From Streptomyces smyrnaeus (GTDB taxonomy: Bacteria; Actinomycetota; Actinomycetes; Streptomycetales; Streptomycetaceae), in NCBI RefSeq assembly GCF_017676345.1, contig NZ_JAFFZM010000002.1:434001-498000 (forward strand): a stretch of 64,000 bases of DNA. The letters are read 5' to 3'. Positions 53,324-63,052 of this stretch are shown here, piece by piece. How positions within the stretch are numbered: the first letter of the stretch is position 1; every line of letters begins with the position of its first letter. The translations under genes and the position numbers were made by a program. Below the pieces are notes generated by a model. The model saw only the letters and a program-made list of their open reading frames with translations, was not told the DNA's origin and did not search any database.

Positions 53324-54682
53324 ATGACAACCCCTCCGGACCGACGCAGCCGGCGCGGTCGTGAGCCCGACCCCGAACGTGGTGAATCCCGATCGCCCTC
53401 ACCACCACCCGACGAATACCAGTCGGAAACGTGGTACAACACCGTGTACAACTTGGCGCACCAGATCCGCGGATCCGAGCTTCTGACCCGTGCGGGACGG
53501 ACGGGTCAGTGGGTGGTCGACAGGACGCCCGCCGTCGTGGACACGGCCGTCGACTCCCTGGAATCCGCCGGGCTGGCCCTGCAGGCCACCGGAACCGCCC
53601 GAAACGATGCGGACCAGGGCTGGGCTTCCACCTACAACTGGGGCGTCGCTTTCACTGGCGCCGCCGGAGCGCGGACGGTCTTCCTGGAGGGCCGCAGGGC
53701 GCTGCGGCCTCACCCCAACGATCCGCCGGACATCTTCGCCGCCGCACTCGGTGCCGCAAGGTTCGCCGGTGCTTCGATGTACGGCTTCGGCCCCGACCCC
53801 GCGACCAGGACGGCCGGTGCCGCGCTGCAAGGCGCGGGAATGGCCGGCGACTACCTCAGGAATCGTTACGCCGCCAATCAGGCCCGTGCGGCGGAGGCCG
53901 AGCGCGCGCGTCGCGCGGCGGAGCCGGCGCCGCAGATCGAACGCCCGAGCTTCGGCGATCCGTTCAGCGCTTCTTACGAGATGCCTGTGCGGGAACGCGC
54001 CAGCGGATCCGAGCGGGGCCGGGGCTCTGAGGCCAGCGAGTTGCGCAGGCGGACTTCCAGCCGTGCGCCGGAGGAGCGGCGTTCCCGGCGGGAGTCAAGC
54101 CGGGCTCCTGAGAGCGAGCGGCGTTCCCGGCGGGAGTCAAGCCGGGCTCCCGAGGGTGAGCGGCGCAGGCGGGATTCGAGTGCGGCTCCGCAGGAGCGGC
54201 CCCGCGCGGTGCGGCCTCCCCGTGCGGAGCGCGACCGCCGTCCGCCGCCGAGTTGGAACGGTACTCTTCCGCAGTCTGCGGCTCCCCGGTCGACGAGTGG
54301 TTCCAGCAGTTCGTCCGAGGAACGTCGCTCCCGGCGCGAGTCCAGTCGTGCGCCGGGGGGTGAGCGTCGTTCCGGGCGCGAGTCCAGTCGTGCGCCGGAG
54401 GAGCGGCGTTCCCGGCGTGAGTCCAGCCGTGCGCCGGAGGCCGAGCGGCGTGAGCGGCGTTCCAGCCGGGCTCCCGAGGCGCGGCTGGCCCGCCCCGAAC
54501 CGGTCGCGAACCCGACCATGAGCATGCCCGTCCGCTCGCGGCAACCCGTCGGCGAGGGGCCGCCGCGGGCCAGCGACAACCGCCCGGCCCTGCGCCGCTC
54601 CAACACGAGCGGTATGTCGGCCTACAACAACCAGGAAAACACCACGCGCAGGCGTGGCGGCGGCCAGGGCGGTGGCAGGTAG
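53324..54682 (+). CDS. Protein with SSRAPEERRSRRE repeat array
   Basis: About 452 residues; GGAGAG precedes the ATG. The first 195 residues are globular and Ala-rich (YNLAHQIRGSELLTRAGRTG, GAALGAARFAGASMYGFG-type); residues about 225-390 hold at least six copies of a Ser-Ser-Arg-Ala-Pro-Glu-Glu-Arg-Arg-Ser-Arg-Arg-Glu unit in two groups. The array is highly charged and probably disordered, able to bind nucleic acid or form condensates. The end is Arg/Gly-rich. No family recognised. A strong terminator follows at 54771-54816. Confidence 0.65.
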   Translation: MTTPPDRRSRRGREPDPERGESRSPSPPPDEYQSETWYNTVYNLAHQIRGSELLTRAGRTGQWVVDRTPAVVDTAVDSLESAGLALQATGTARNDADQGWASTYNWGVAFTGAAGARTVFLEGRRALRPHPNDPPDIFAAALGAARFAGASMYGFGPDPATRTAGAALQGAGMAGDYLRNRYAANQARAAEAERARRAAEPAPQIERPSFGDPFSASYEMPVRERASGSERGRGSEASELRRRTSSRAPEERRSRRESSRAPESERRSRRESSRAPEGERRRRDSSAAPQERPRAVRPPRAERDRRPPPSWNGTLPQSAAPRSTSGSSSSSEERRSRRESSRAPGGERRSGRESSRAPEERRSRRESSRAPEAERRERRSSRAPEARLARPEPVANPTMSMPVRSRQPVGEGPPRASDNRPALRRSNTSGMSAYNNQENTTRRRGGGQGGGR

Positions 54683-54770
54683 CGAGCGCCCCGCGGAGGT
54701 GGCCCGTTGCCTCCGCGCCGCCTGCCGGTGCTCGGCGTTCGCCGGATGAGTGCCGTTGAGATCGGCTGAC

Positions 54771-54816
54771 CCGGGCCGCTGGCCGCCTCCTCCAGAGGAG
54801 GCGGCCAGCGGCCCGG
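54771..54816. terminator. Strong inverted repeat after the SSRAPE-repeat gene
   Basis: A perfect 22-bp stem (54771-54792 with 54795-54816) with a 2-base centre. It lies about 90 bases after the stop. The rest of 54683-55056 has no gene, only the partial 20-bp repeat at 55036-55050. Confidence 0.75.
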
Positions 54817-55056
54817 ACACCGTTCCGTGTCCGGACCGTCGGCCCGAGTCGGACCCTCACCGCCGCCGACCGACTTCGTGCCGGACCAGTGGAGGAACGC
54901 AGCGGCCGGCCTGTGGCACGAGGTCCGCGGCGCGGAGCTGTGAAGCAGCGCGGCCGGGATCGGGAACTGGCGGAGAACTCGCCCGTCACCGTGGACTCGG
55001 CCGTCGGACGCGCTGGATCGTGTTCGGGCTTACCCGGCAACTGCAACCACGAACTA

Positions 55057-55092
55057 CGTAGGGCCCCACCGCCGAGGCGGTGGGGCCCTACG
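55057..55092 (-). terminator. Terminator of tRNA-Ser
   Basis: Perfect 17-bp stem (55057-55073 with 55076-55092) with a 2-base centre, directly 3' of the tRNA on the minus strand. A degenerate copy lies at 30552-30600. Confidence 0.85.
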
Positions 55093-55113
55093 TTCAGCCC
55101 GGTGAGAGCTGGG

Positions 55114-55198
55114 CGGAGGATACGAGATTCGAACTCGTGAGGGGTTGCCCCCAACACGCTTTCCAAGCGTGCGCCCTAGGCCACTAGGCGAATCCTCC
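55114..55198 (-). tRNA. tRNA-Ser (GGA)
   Basis: Acceptor GGAGGAT pairs with ATCCTCC; anticodon arm CACGCTTGGAAAGCGTG has anticodon GGA; a long variable arm (GGGGGCAACCCCT) marks a class II tRNA; T-loop GTTCGAATC. The CCA end is not encoded. A tRNA of this type is a common integration target, and a degenerate copy exists at 30.6 kb. Confidence 0.95.
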
Positions 55199-55321
55199 GC
55201 CGCAAACTGTACAAGACCTTGGGGAGTGCTCGCGAACTCGTATCCGGGTCGGGGGTCGGGGGGTGGTGGGGGCGTGGAGGGAGGTCGATGAGGGGGCGGG
55301 GGATCGGGTAGGCTGGCGACA

Positions 55322-55407
55322 GCCCCTCACGTGGCGCTAACTGACTGAACTCCCCCAGGGCCGGAAGGCAGCAAGGGTAGGTCGGCTCTGGCGGGTGCGT
55401 GAGGGGC
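55322..55407 (+). ncRNA. ffs: Signal recognition particle RNA (4.5S-like)
   Basis: The core AGGGCCGGAAGGCAGCAAGG (apical loop with the conserved GGAA/GCAGC) lies in a stem closed by GCCCCTCACG (55322-55331) and CGTGAGGGGC (55398-55407). It binds Ffh for co-translational targeting. The position between tRNA-Ser and dnaX is usual in Streptomyces. Confidence 0.93.
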
Positions 55408-55580
55408 GTTTGCGTGGACGGGGTTCCTGCGGAACGGGTTCCGCGGGTCCCGGCGGGGGTCGTGAGGCCGGTCACGGGGCTGGTTCTCGGGTCCGGGCCG
55501 AGCGTGGTCCGGGGCGCGGGGTCGGGCGTGGTCCTGGGGTGTGGGTCACCGCGGGTGAGCTGTTTCTGGGGGCGGGCCAC

Positions 55581-57968
55581 ATGTCGGTGGTGGCCTATAT
55601 CGTCGGGGGTGTGTCGTCCCTCGCTCTGTACCGCCGCTATCGCCCCGAGACCTTCGCCGAAGTCATCGGGCAACAGCATGTGACCGACCCGCTGCAGCAG
55701 GCCCTGCGCAACAACCGGGTCAACCACGCGTACCTCTTCAGTGGCCCGCGCGGCTGCGGGAAGACGACCAGCGCGCGCATCCTGGCCCGGTGCCTCAACT
55801 GCGAGCAGGGGCCTACGCCCACGCCCTGCGGGGAGTGCCAGTCGTGCCGTGATCTGGCGCGGAACGGGCCCGGTTCGATCGACGTCATCGAGATCGACGC
55901 CGCCTCGCACGGGGGTGTGGACGACGCCCGTGAGCTGCGGGAGAAGGCGTTCTTCGGCCCCGCCTCGAGCCGGTACAAGATCTATATCGTCGACGAGGCG
56001 CACATGGTGACCCCGGCCGGTTTCAACGCGCTGCTGAAGGTCGTCGAGGAACCGCCCGAGCATCTGAAGTTCATCTTCGCGACGACGGAGCCCGAGAAGG
56101 TCATCGGGACCATTCGCTCGCGTACGCACCACTACCCGTTCCGGCTCGTCCCGCCGGGTACGTTGCGTGACTATCTGTCCGAGGTGTGCGAGCGCGAGCA
56201 GATCCCCGTCGACGACGCGGTGCTGCCGCTGGCCGTACGGGCCGGAGCCGGCTCCGTCCGGGACTCGATGTCGGTGATGGACCAGTTGCTCGCCGGGGCC
56301 GGTGAGGACGGTGTGACATATGCCATGGCGACCTCCCTGCTCGGCTACACCGACAGCGCGCTGCTCGACGACATCGTGGACGCCTTCGCCGCGGGCGACG
56401 GGGCGCGCGCTTTCGAGATCGTCGATCGCGTCATCGAGGGCGGGCACGATCCGCGCCGGTTCGTCACCGACCTGTTGGAGCGGCTGCGGGATCTGGTGAT
56501 CCTGGCCGCCGTGCCGGACGCCGTCGAGAAGTCACTGATCGACGCGCCGGGAGATGTGGTCGAGCGGATGCAGGCCCAGGCGTCGGTCTTCGGTGCGGCG
56601 GAGTTGAGCCGTGCCGCCGACATCGTCAACACGGGGCTGACCGAGATGCGGGGGGCCACAGCGCCCCGGCTGCAGCTGGAGCTGATCTGCGCCCGTGTGC
56701 TGCTGCCCGCCACGTACGGGGACGAGCGCTCCGTGCAGGCCCGGCTGGACCGGTTGGAGCGGGGCGCCGCCGGTGCTGCGCTGGGTGCTCCCGGGGTCGG
56801 TGGTGCTGGTGGCGTCGGTGGTGTCAGCGGGGGAGTCGGTGGCGGTACGCCCGGTGCCGCGGCTGCGGGGCCGCCGCCCGCGCCTGCGCCCGCACCTGCC
56901 TCGCCGCCTGCGTCCCCGGCTCCGGACCCGGCGCCGGCTCCGGAGGCGCCTTCGTCCGCCGACGCCGGCGAAGGCGTCGGCGCTGCCGCTGAGTCGCCGC
57001 GACGGCCCGGTGCCTGGCCCGGTGGGACCGGCTCCGGCGGCGGGAGCGGTACGGGGGACGCCGGGCGGCGTCCCGGCGCCTGGCCGGGGACGGCCGGCCC
57101 GTCGGGCGGTGGCCCCGCCTCGACCGCCACCCCTCCCGCCTCCGCCCCCACTCCCGCACCACCGACACCGGCCCCTGCACCGGCTCCGTCCGCACCTCCG
57201 GCGAACGGAGCACCCGCGTCAGCCCCCGCGAGCGGCGGCGGTGACCCCGCACAGGTGCGACAGATGTGGCCGCAGATCCTGGAGGCCGTCAAGAACCGGC
57301 GGCGTTTCACGTGGATCCTGCTCAGCCAGAACGCGCAGATCGTCGGCTTCGACGGCAAGACACTCCAGATCGGCTTCCCCAACGCGGGCGCGCGTGACAG
57401 CTTCGCCAACGGTGGCAGTGACGAGGTGCTGCGGCAGGCTCTTGGCGACGCGCTGGGAGTGCAGTGGCAGGTCGAGGCCATCGTCGACCCGTCGGGTGGC
57501 GGCGGTGGCGGGGGCAACGGCGGTGGTGCCGGGGGCCCTAGCGGGCCGGGCTCCGGGTACGGCGCGGGGTCCGGGTCCGGTGCCGGTGCCGTGGGAGGCG
57601 GCGGGGCAGGTGCGCGGAGTGTGATGACGGCGCCTGCTCCCGCCCAGGCCCCGCCCCAGCAGTGGTCCGCGCCCGCGCCCGAGGCGCCCGCCACTTTGTC
57701 GGGGGCGCCCGGTGGGAGCGGCCAGCGCGCGGCGGCCGAACCCGCGCCGGTTCCTTCCCAGGCACAAGCACAGGCCTCGGCGGCATCGGCGCAGGCACCG
57801 GTACGCGAAGCCACTCGCTCGGCACCCCCGCCCTCGCACTTCGGGCCGGAGGACGACATGCCCGCCGAGGACGACCCCGATCTCGACGAATCGGCTGCCC
57901 TCTCCGGTCACGACCTCATCGTCCGCGAGCTCGGCGCGACGGTGATCGAGGAGTTCCAGCACGACTGA
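55581..57968 (+). CDS. dnaX: DNA polymerase III gamma/tau subunit
   Basis: About 795 residues from ATG 55581 (GGGGGCGGG ahead); GTG 55611 (product starting SSLALYRRYRPETF) is the alternative. AAA+ clamp-loader domain: GPRGCGKTTSARILARCLNC (Walker A), a zinc site CLNCEQGP/CGECQSC, YIVDEAHMVTPAGFNALLKV (Walker B) and TTEPEKVIGTIRSR (sensor). A long Ala/Gly/Pro-rich linker (residues about 405-560) joins a C-terminal domain (VRQMWPQILEAVKNRRRFTW). It loads the sliding clamp in replication. The first gene of a conserved core block. Confidence 0.96.
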   Translation: MSVVAYIVGGVSSLALYRRYRPETFAEVIGQQHVTDPLQQALRNNRVNHAYLFSGPRGCGKTTSARILARCLNCEQGPTPTPCGECQSCRDLARNGPGSIDVIEIDAASHGGVDDARELREKAFFGPASSRYKIYIVDEAHMVTPAGFNALLKVVEEPPEHLKFIFATTEPEKVIGTIRSRTHHYPFRLVPPGTLRDYLSEVCEREQIPVDDAVLPLAVRAGAGSVRDSMSVMDQLLAGAGEDGVTYAMATSLLGYTDSALLDDIVDAFAAGDGARAFEIVDRVIEGGHDPRRFVTDLLERLRDLVILAAVPDAVEKSLIDAPGDVVERMQAQASVFGAAELSRAADIVNTGLTEMRGATAPRLQLELICARVLLPATYGDERSVQARLDRLERGAAGAALGAPGVGGAGGVGGVSGGVGGGTPGAAAAGPPPAPAPAPASPPASPAPDPAPAPEAPSSADAGEGVGAAAESPRRPGAWPGGTGSGGGSGTGDAGRRPGAWPGTAGPSGGGPASTATPPASAPTPAPPTPAPAPAPSAPPANGAPASAPASGGGDPAQVRQMWPQILEAVKNRRRFTWILLSQNAQIVGFDGKTLQIGFPNAGARDSFANGGSDEVLRQALGDALGVQWQVEAIVDPSGGGGGGGNGGGAGGPSGPGSGYGAGSGSGAGAVGGGGAGARSVMTAPAPAQAPPQQWSAPAPEAPATLSGAPGGSGQRAAAEPAPVPSQAQAQASAASAQAPVREATRSAPPPSHFGPEDDMPAEDDPDLDESAALSGHDLIVRELGATVIEEFQHD

Positions 57969-58195
57969 CGCCCCTGAGCACGATCGATCCGGCCGGCGAC
58001 CGATCCGGTCGGCGCGTGCGGTCGGCGGGCGCGCGGCGTCCCCCGCCGCGCCCGGGGCGCCGCGCGGGCGGAGGGGAAGCCCGGTCCGTGGCGTCGGACC
58101 CGGAAGGCGCGGTCTGTCGGGGAGGGGCGGCCGGGCCAGGGCCGAGCACGTAGGCTCGGGGCGGTGAAGAGGCGTCTAGTGAGCCAGGAGCAATC

Positions 58196-58531
58196 GTGAT
58201 TCCCGGTGGTGGGCAGCCTGACATGCAGCAGTTGCTGCAGCAGGCGCAGAAGATGCAGCAGGATCTGGCCGCGGCGCAGCAGGAGCTGGCCGAGGCATCC
58301 GTCGAGGGCACGGCGGGCGGTGGTCTGGTGAAGGCGACCGTCAATGGTTCCGGTGAGCTCCAGGGGCTGGTCATCGACCCGAAGGCCGTGGACCCGGAGG
58401 ACACCGAGACCCTCGCGGACATGGTGCTCGCGGCGGTCCGCGACGCGAACAGCGCGGCTGCCGCGCTGCAGCAGGAGAAGCTCGGCCCGCTGGCGCAGGG
58501 CATGGGCGGCATGCCCGGCCTGCCGTTCTGA
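58196..58531 (+). CDS. ybaB: YbaB/EbfC nucleoid-associated protein
   Basis: About 111 residues, GTG start. The Gln-rich N-terminal helix ([20 protein letters not shown]) and the core [20 protein letters not shown] and then [20 protein letters not shown] match the YbaB family, with a C-terminal Met/Gly tail. It binds DNA as a dimer and shapes the nucleoid. Placed between dnaX and recR, the standard neighbourhood. Confidence 0.95.
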   Translation: MIPGGGQPDMQQLLQQAQKMQQDLAAAQQELAEASVEGTAGGGLVKATVNGSGELQGLVIDPKAVDPEDTETLADMVLAAVRDANSAAAALQQEKLGPLAQGMGGMPGLPF

Positions 58532-58735
58532 CGACGGTTTCAGCCGCTCGCGTTCCCGGCCCGCTCCCGCCCGCTCCCGGCGCCCGGCGGGGGCACGGGG
58601 TCGGGGGCGAGCGGCGTCGGCCGGTGTCGGGCGTGGGGTCGGCAAGGGCCGACGAGGGCTGGTCAGCGGCTAGTGGTGGCTCGTAAGGACCACTAACGTA
58701 CTCAGAGACGAACGAAGAGCAGGCGGGAGCCATCC

Positions 58736-59335
58736 GTGTACGAAGGCGTGGTCCAGGACCTCATCGACGAGTTGGGCAGGCTGCCCGGCGTCGGTCCCAA
58801 GAGCGCGCAGCGGATCGCTTTCCACATCCTGCAGGCCGAGCCCGCCGACGTACGCAGGCTCGCCAGTGCGCTGACCGAGGTCAAGGACAAGGTCAGGTTC
58901 TGCGCGGTGTGCGGCAATGTCGCGCAGGAGGAGCAGTGCCGGGTCTGCCTGGATCCGCGCCGTGACCCGTCGGTCATCTGCGTGGTCGAGGAGCCCAAGG
59001 ACGTCGTGGCGATCGAGCGGACCCGCGAGTTCCGGGGCCGCTACCACGTGCTGGGCGGGGCGATCAGCCCCATCGAGGGCGTCGGTCCCGACGATCTGCG
59101 GATAAGGGAACTGCTCTCCCGCCTCGCCGACGGGACGGTCACCGAGCTGATCCTCGCCACGGACCCCAACCTCGAGGGCGAGGCGACGGCCACGTATCTC
59201 GCGCGGATGGTCTCCGCGATGGGGCTGAAGGTGACGCGGCTGGCGAGCGGGCTTCCCGTCGGGGGAGACCTGGAGTACGCGGACGAGGTCACTCTGGGGC
59301 GGGCCTTCGAGGGAAGACGGCTCCTTGATGTGTGA
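58736..59335 (+). CDS. recR: Recombination protein RecR
   Basis: About 199 residues, GTG start. HhH-like start [20 protein letters not shown], zinc finger [16 protein letters not shown], then the Toprim domain ([49 protein letters not shown]). Works with RecF/RecO to load RecA on gaps. The stop lies inside a short GATGTGTGAGCC repeat. Confidence 0.97.
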   Translation: MYEGVVQDLIDELGRLPGVGPKSAQRIAFHILQAEPADVRRLASALTEVKDKVRFCAVCGNVAQEEQCRVCLDPRRDPSVICVVEEPKDVVAIERTREFRGRYHVLGGAISPIEGVGPDDLRIRELLSRLADGTVTELILATDPNLEGEATATYLARMVSAMGLKVTRLASGLPVGGDLEYADEVTLGRAFEGRRLLDV

Positions 59336-59399
59336 GCCGGTGCGAGCCCGCGATGTGTGAGCCCATGATGTGTGAGCCCGTGCGAGCCTGTGCGAGCCG
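59327..59399. repeat. GATGTGTGAGCC / GTGCGAGCC mixed direct repeats
   Basis: Three copies of GATGTGTGAGCC (59327, 59352, 59367) interleaved with GTGCGAGCC/TGTGCGAGCC units, in the recR - DUF5063 gap; the recR stop codon is in the first copy. Probably local slippage. Confidence 0.75.
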
Positions 59400-59434
59400 A
59401 GGGCCACAAAAGCCCACAGGGGAGAGGTTGCCCG

Positions 59435-60097
59435 ATGTCTGATGCGACGCTGAACTCCATCAAGAACAGTCCCGACGACTTCGCGGTCCAGATCAGCGAC
59501 CAGATCGAGAGCTTCATCGTCTCGGTCACGGAGGTCGCCAAGGGCGACGACCCGGACAGTGCTGTCCCCTACCTCCTGCTGGAGGTCTCGCAGCTGCTCC
59601 TCGCGGGCGGCCGGCTGGGTGCGCACGAGGACATCGTTCCGGACGAACGATATGAACCGGATGTCGGCCCGGAGCCGGACGTCGACGAGCTGCGTGAGCG
59701 GCTCGCGGCGCTGCTGGACCCGGTCGACGTCTACTCGGAGGTCTTCGACCCGTACGTGCCGCGCTCGGCGCCCGTCGCCTGCCGGATCTCCGACGACCTC
59801 TCGGACGTCCTCACCGACCTGCGGCACGGCATGGCCCACTACCGCGCGGGCAGGGTGAGCGAGGCCCTGTGGTGGTGGCAGTTCTCCTACCTCTCCAACT
59901 GGGGCCCGACCGCCTCCGCGGCGCTGCGCGCCCTGCAGTCGTTGGTGGCGCACGTCCGGCTGGACAAGCCCTTGGAAGAGCTCGACGGCCTCGACACCGA
60001 CAGCGACGCCGGGGACGAGGACGGCTCCCTGGAGGCCGAGGCCGGCGCCGTCATGGCCGCCGAGATCGCCGAACCGCTGGGCCTCAAGAACGCCTGA
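59435..60097 (+). CDS. DUF5063-family protein
   Basis: About 220 residues from ATG 59435 (GGGGAGAGG ahead). Motifs: FAVQISDQIESFIVSVTEVA, YLLLEVSQLLLAGGRL, and VLTDLRHGMAHYRAGRVSEA with LWWWQFSYLSNWGPTASAAL. The tail is acidic. A conserved partner of recR in actinobacteria; function unknown. Possibly a role in replication-recombination, from location only. Confidence 0.9.
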   Translation: MSDATLNSIKNSPDDFAVQISDQIESFIVSVTEVAKGDDPDSAVPYLLLEVSQLLLAGGRLGAHEDIVPDERYEPDVGPEPDVDELRERLAALLDPVDVYSEVFDPYVPRSAPVACRISDDLSDVLTDLRHGMAHYRAGRVSEALWWWQFSYLSNWGPTASAALRALQSLVAHVRLDKPLEELDGLDTDSDAGDEDGSLEAEAGAVMAAEIAEPLGLKNA

Positions 60098-60130
60098 GGG
60101 CACGCCGCAGCAGCGCCGCCCGGAAGGCAC

Positions 60131-60925
60131 CTAGGCCAGGAGTCCCGCTCGGCGCGCGGCCTTCAACCAGGAGGGGAACTCGCTCACCACGCTGCGGTAG
60201 AGGGCGTCGTCGGACAGGTCGCGCGGGGCGGGGCCCGCCGGGAAGAAGCCGGCGTTGTCCACCACGCGCTTGGCCGGGACCGGGAGTTCGTCGAGCTTGC
60301 GCAGGAAGTCGAACTGCTTGCTGTCTGGGTCGCCGAACCCGACGAACTGCCAGAACAGCGGGAGCCGCGCGGCCGTGCACAGCACGTGCTCGGCGGCGGT
60401 GCGTGAGGTCGGGCCGCCGTCCGTCTGGAAGATCACCAGGCCCGGGTCGGTGGCGCCCGAGGCGGTGTAGTGGTCGATGACCGCCTGCATGGCGAGGTGG
60501 TAGTTGGTCCTGCCCATGTGCCCGAGGCTTTCGTGCAGTGCGCCGACGCGGTGCTGGTAGGCGTCCAGGCTGACCTCGGCCGTGCCGTCCACCTCGGTGG
60601 AGAAGAAGACCACGGGGACGACGCCGTCGTCGTCGAGGTTCGCGGACAGCCCCAGTGCCTGCTCCGCGAGGTGCTGCACCGTGCCGTCCTTGTAGTACGG
60701 GCGCATGCTCCCCGAGCGGTCCAGGACCAGATAGACCGCGGCCCGCTGGTCCCCCAGTCCGGCGCTCTCCAGGGAGTGGCGGGCACTCTTGTAGAGGCTC
60801 ACCAGGCCGGGCGCCAGGGAGGCGACCTTCTGCAGATCGACGGCGGGGCCCTGCTTCGATGAGCGGTGCCCCGGTGACGCCGACGAGCGTTGTCCCGGCG
60901 TGCGTTTGACGTAGTCGATGGCCAT
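60131..60925 (-). CDS. von Willebrand factor A protein (TerF-like)
   Basis: About 264 residues. VWA domain with MIDAS start YLVLDRSGSMRPYYKDG (DxSxS), a Thr region MGRTNYHLAMQAVI and an Asp in VIFQTDGGPTSRTAAE. N-terminal Lys/Arg/Ser stretch. VWA proteins of this type (TerF-like) bind divalent ions and act in stress complexes with TerD proteins. Opposite strand to its core neighbours. Confidence 0.88.
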   Translation of the reverse strand: MAIDYVKRTPGQRSSASPGHRSSKQGPAVDLQKVASLAPGLVSLYKSARHSLESAGLGDQRAAVYLVLDRSGSMRPYYKDGTVQHLAEQALGLSANLDDDGVVPVVFFSTEVDGTAEVSLDAYQHRVGALHESLGHMGRTNYHLAMQAVIDHYTASGATDPGLVIFQTDGGPTSRTAAEHVLCTAARLPLFWQFVGFGDPDSKQFDFLRKLDELPVPAKRVVDNAGFFPAGPAPRDLSDDALYRSVVSEFPSWLKAARRAGLLA

Positions 60926-61240
60926 TCCGGCAGCCTACGGACTCCTGGGTCGCACGGGTGACTCCCGTCACACTGTTTCCGTCGCACCGTTCCCGCACTG
61001 CTGCGCGGACGACTGCTGCGCGGACGGGGCGGACGCGACGACCGGGGCGGCCGAGCCGTGCCGCATCGTGAACAGGCTCACGTTTCCGTGTCATTTCGCC
61101 CCGGGTGGGCAGGGGCCTTCGCGGACGGGACCCGGTTCCGTCCGGTCGTTAGACTGAGCCGACCAGTGGATCCCATCCTTCCGGGCAGCGTCGCGCGGAG
61201 CGCCGGGGTCCCGGGAAATGATTTCGAGGAGCGAGCACAC
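60926..61240. other. 315-base gap upstream of ask
   Basis: Contains a TAGACT -10-like hexamer at 61150-61155, but no good -35 partner. GAGGAG (near 61226) is the ribosome site of ask. No gene seen. Confidence 0.35.
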
Positions 61241-62521
61241 GTGGGCCTTGTCGTGCAGAAGTACGGCGGCTCCTCCGTTGCCGATGCCGAGGGCATCAAG
61301 CGCGTTGCCAAGCGAATCGTCGAAGCCAAGAAGAACGGCAACCAGGTTGTCGTCGTGGTCTCGGCGATGGGTGACACGACGGACGAGCTGATCGATCTTG
61401 CCTCAGAGGTGTCTCCGGTCGCCTCCGGCCGTGAGTTCGACATGCTGCTGACCGCAGGAGAGCGGATCTCCATGGCCCTGCTGGCGATGGCGATCAAATC
61501 CCTCGGCCACGAGGCGCAGTCGTTCACCGGCAGCCAGGCGGGTCTGATCACCGACTCCGCGCACAACAAGGCGCGGATCATCGACGTCACCCCCGGCCGG
61601 ATCCAGGACTCGGTCGACGAGGGCAACATCGCGATCGTCGCCGGCTTCCAGGGCGTCTCCCAGGACAGCAAGGACATCACCACCCTGGGCCGGGGCGGTT
61701 CCGACACCACGGCCGTCGCGCTGGCCGCGGCGCTGGGCGCCGAGGTCTGCGAGATCTACACCGACGTCGATGGTGTCTTCACCGCCGACCCGCGGGTGGT
61801 GAAGAAGGCGCGGAAGATCGACCGGATCTCCTTCGAGGACATGCTGGAGCTGGCGTCGTCCGGCTCCAAGGTGCTGCTGCACCGCTGTGTCGAGTACGCG
61901 CGCCGCTACAACATCCCGATCCACGTGCGGTCGTCCTTCTCCGGCCTGAAGGGTACGTGGGTCACGAACGAGCAGCCGGACGGGCAAGGGGAAGAGTCGA
62001 TGGAGCAGGCGATCATCTCGGGTGTGGCACACGACACGTCCGAGGCCAAGGTCACGGTCGTGGGGGTGCCGGACAAGCCGGGCGAGGCCGCGGCGCTCTT
62101 CCGTGCCGTCGCGGAGGCCGAGATCAACCTCGACATGGTGGTCCAGAACGTCTCCGCAGCTTCCACGGGCCTGACCGACATCTCCTTCACGCTCCCCAAG
62201 GCCGAGGGCAAGAAGGCCATCGCCGCGCTGGAGAAGGTGCAGGGCACCGTCGGCTTCGACTCGCTGCGCTACGACGACCAGATCGCGAAGATCTCCCTCG
62301 TCGGTGCGGGGATGAAGACCAATCCGGGTGTCACGGCGACCTTCTTCGAGGCGCTGTCCAACGCCGGGGTCAACATCGAGCTGATCTCCACCTCGGAGAT
62401 CCGCATCTCGGTCGTCACCCGCGAGGAGGCCGTGGGCGACGCGGTCCGCGCCGTCCACTCGGCCTTCGGGCTGGACAGCGAGTCGGACGAGGCCGTGGTC
62501 TACGGGGGCACCGGCCGTTAG
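61241..62521 (+). CDS. ask: Aspartate kinase
   Basis: About 426 residues from GTG 61241, with GAGGAG ahead. [20 protein letters not shown] is the substrate loop; [37 protein letters not shown] and [15 protein letters not shown] follow, then two ACT domains ([20 protein letters not shown] and [20 protein letters not shown]). It makes aspartyl-phosphate in the Lys/Thr/Met pathway. ATG 62000 (AAGGGGAAG ahead) is in frame and would give the 173-aa beta subunit known for actinobacterial alpha2-beta2 enzymes. The usual asd gene does not follow. Confidence 0.95.
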   Translation: MGLVVQKYGGSSVADAEGIKRVAKRIVEAKKNGNQVVVVVSAMGDTTDELIDLASEVSPVASGREFDMLLTAGERISMALLAMAIKSLGHEAQSFTGSQAGLITDSAHNKARIIDVTPGRIQDSVDEGNIAIVAGFQGVSQDSKDITTLGRGGSDTTAVALAAALGAEVCEIYTDVDGVFTADPRVVKKARKIDRISFEDMLELASSGSKVLLHRCVEYARRYNIPIHVRSSFSGLKGTWVTNEQPDGQGEESMEQAIISGVAHDTSEAKVTVVGVPDKPGEAAALFRAVAEAEINLDMVVQNVSAASTGLTDISFTLPKAEGKKAIAALEKVQGTVGFDSLRYDDQIAKISLVGAGMKTNPGVTATFFEALSNAGVNIELISTSEIRISVVTREEAVGDAVRAVHSAFGLDSESDEAVVYGGTGR

Positions 62522-62663
62522 GGCTCGCCCCACGGACCTGTGCCCTCGCCCGACGCCCCGCGGGCTGCGGGTCGGCCGTGGTTGATCGCGCGGTTTCCCG
62601 CGACTCTTCGGATCGCGTCTGCGGGACCCACTGGCCACAGCGGTGCTCACTGACGGACAATGG

Positions 62664-62702
62664 CGCTCCCCGCCCCTGCAACCGGCAGGCAGGCGGGGAG
62701 CG
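62664..62702 (+). terminator. Terminator after ask
   Basis: Stem CGCTCCCCGCC (62664-62674) with GGCGGGGAGCG (62692-62702), an inner small stem CCTGC/GCAGG, and TCTTTGT after. The gap 62522-63052 otherwise holds no gene I can support. Confidence 0.75.
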
Positions 62703-63052
62703 TCTTTGTGCCTCCAGAGCCTGACGCGCAGGGGGAGCGCGGTCGACGGCCTGGGCGGCGACACGGGGTTCTGGCGGCCCACGGCCGGGAGGTGCCCCGA
62801 ATGGAGACTGAGAGATGTGTGTATGACGGCATGTGGTGTGTTTTCGCGCACAGTGCCTGTCGCGTACAACCCTGACGGGGGGAAACGTGTCAAACAGGCG
62901 TGGCAGAGGTACTCGGAATCGCAACGGCCCCTGGTCGTCCCGGCCCCGGAGCTGGAAAGCTCCCGGTGGCCGGAGGCATGCCTGTGATCGCGCCGTGGCC
63001 CGCCGCGCGCCCCTCGCGTCCGCTCACACAGCATGGGGACGCTGACGAGGCG

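Noticed and set aside
54050..54480. CRISPR-like regular repeats
   Set aside because: The repeats are contiguous, in frame and encode the SSRAPE protein array; there are no spacers.
30552..55198. Integrase or transposase gene for the island
   Set aside because: Both strands were read for recombinase motifs, but none was recognised, so the island is described only by its repeats and content.
56345..57859. A 504-codon minus-strand frame
   Set aside because: Antisense to the Ala/Gly/Pro-rich linker of dnaX; composition artefact.
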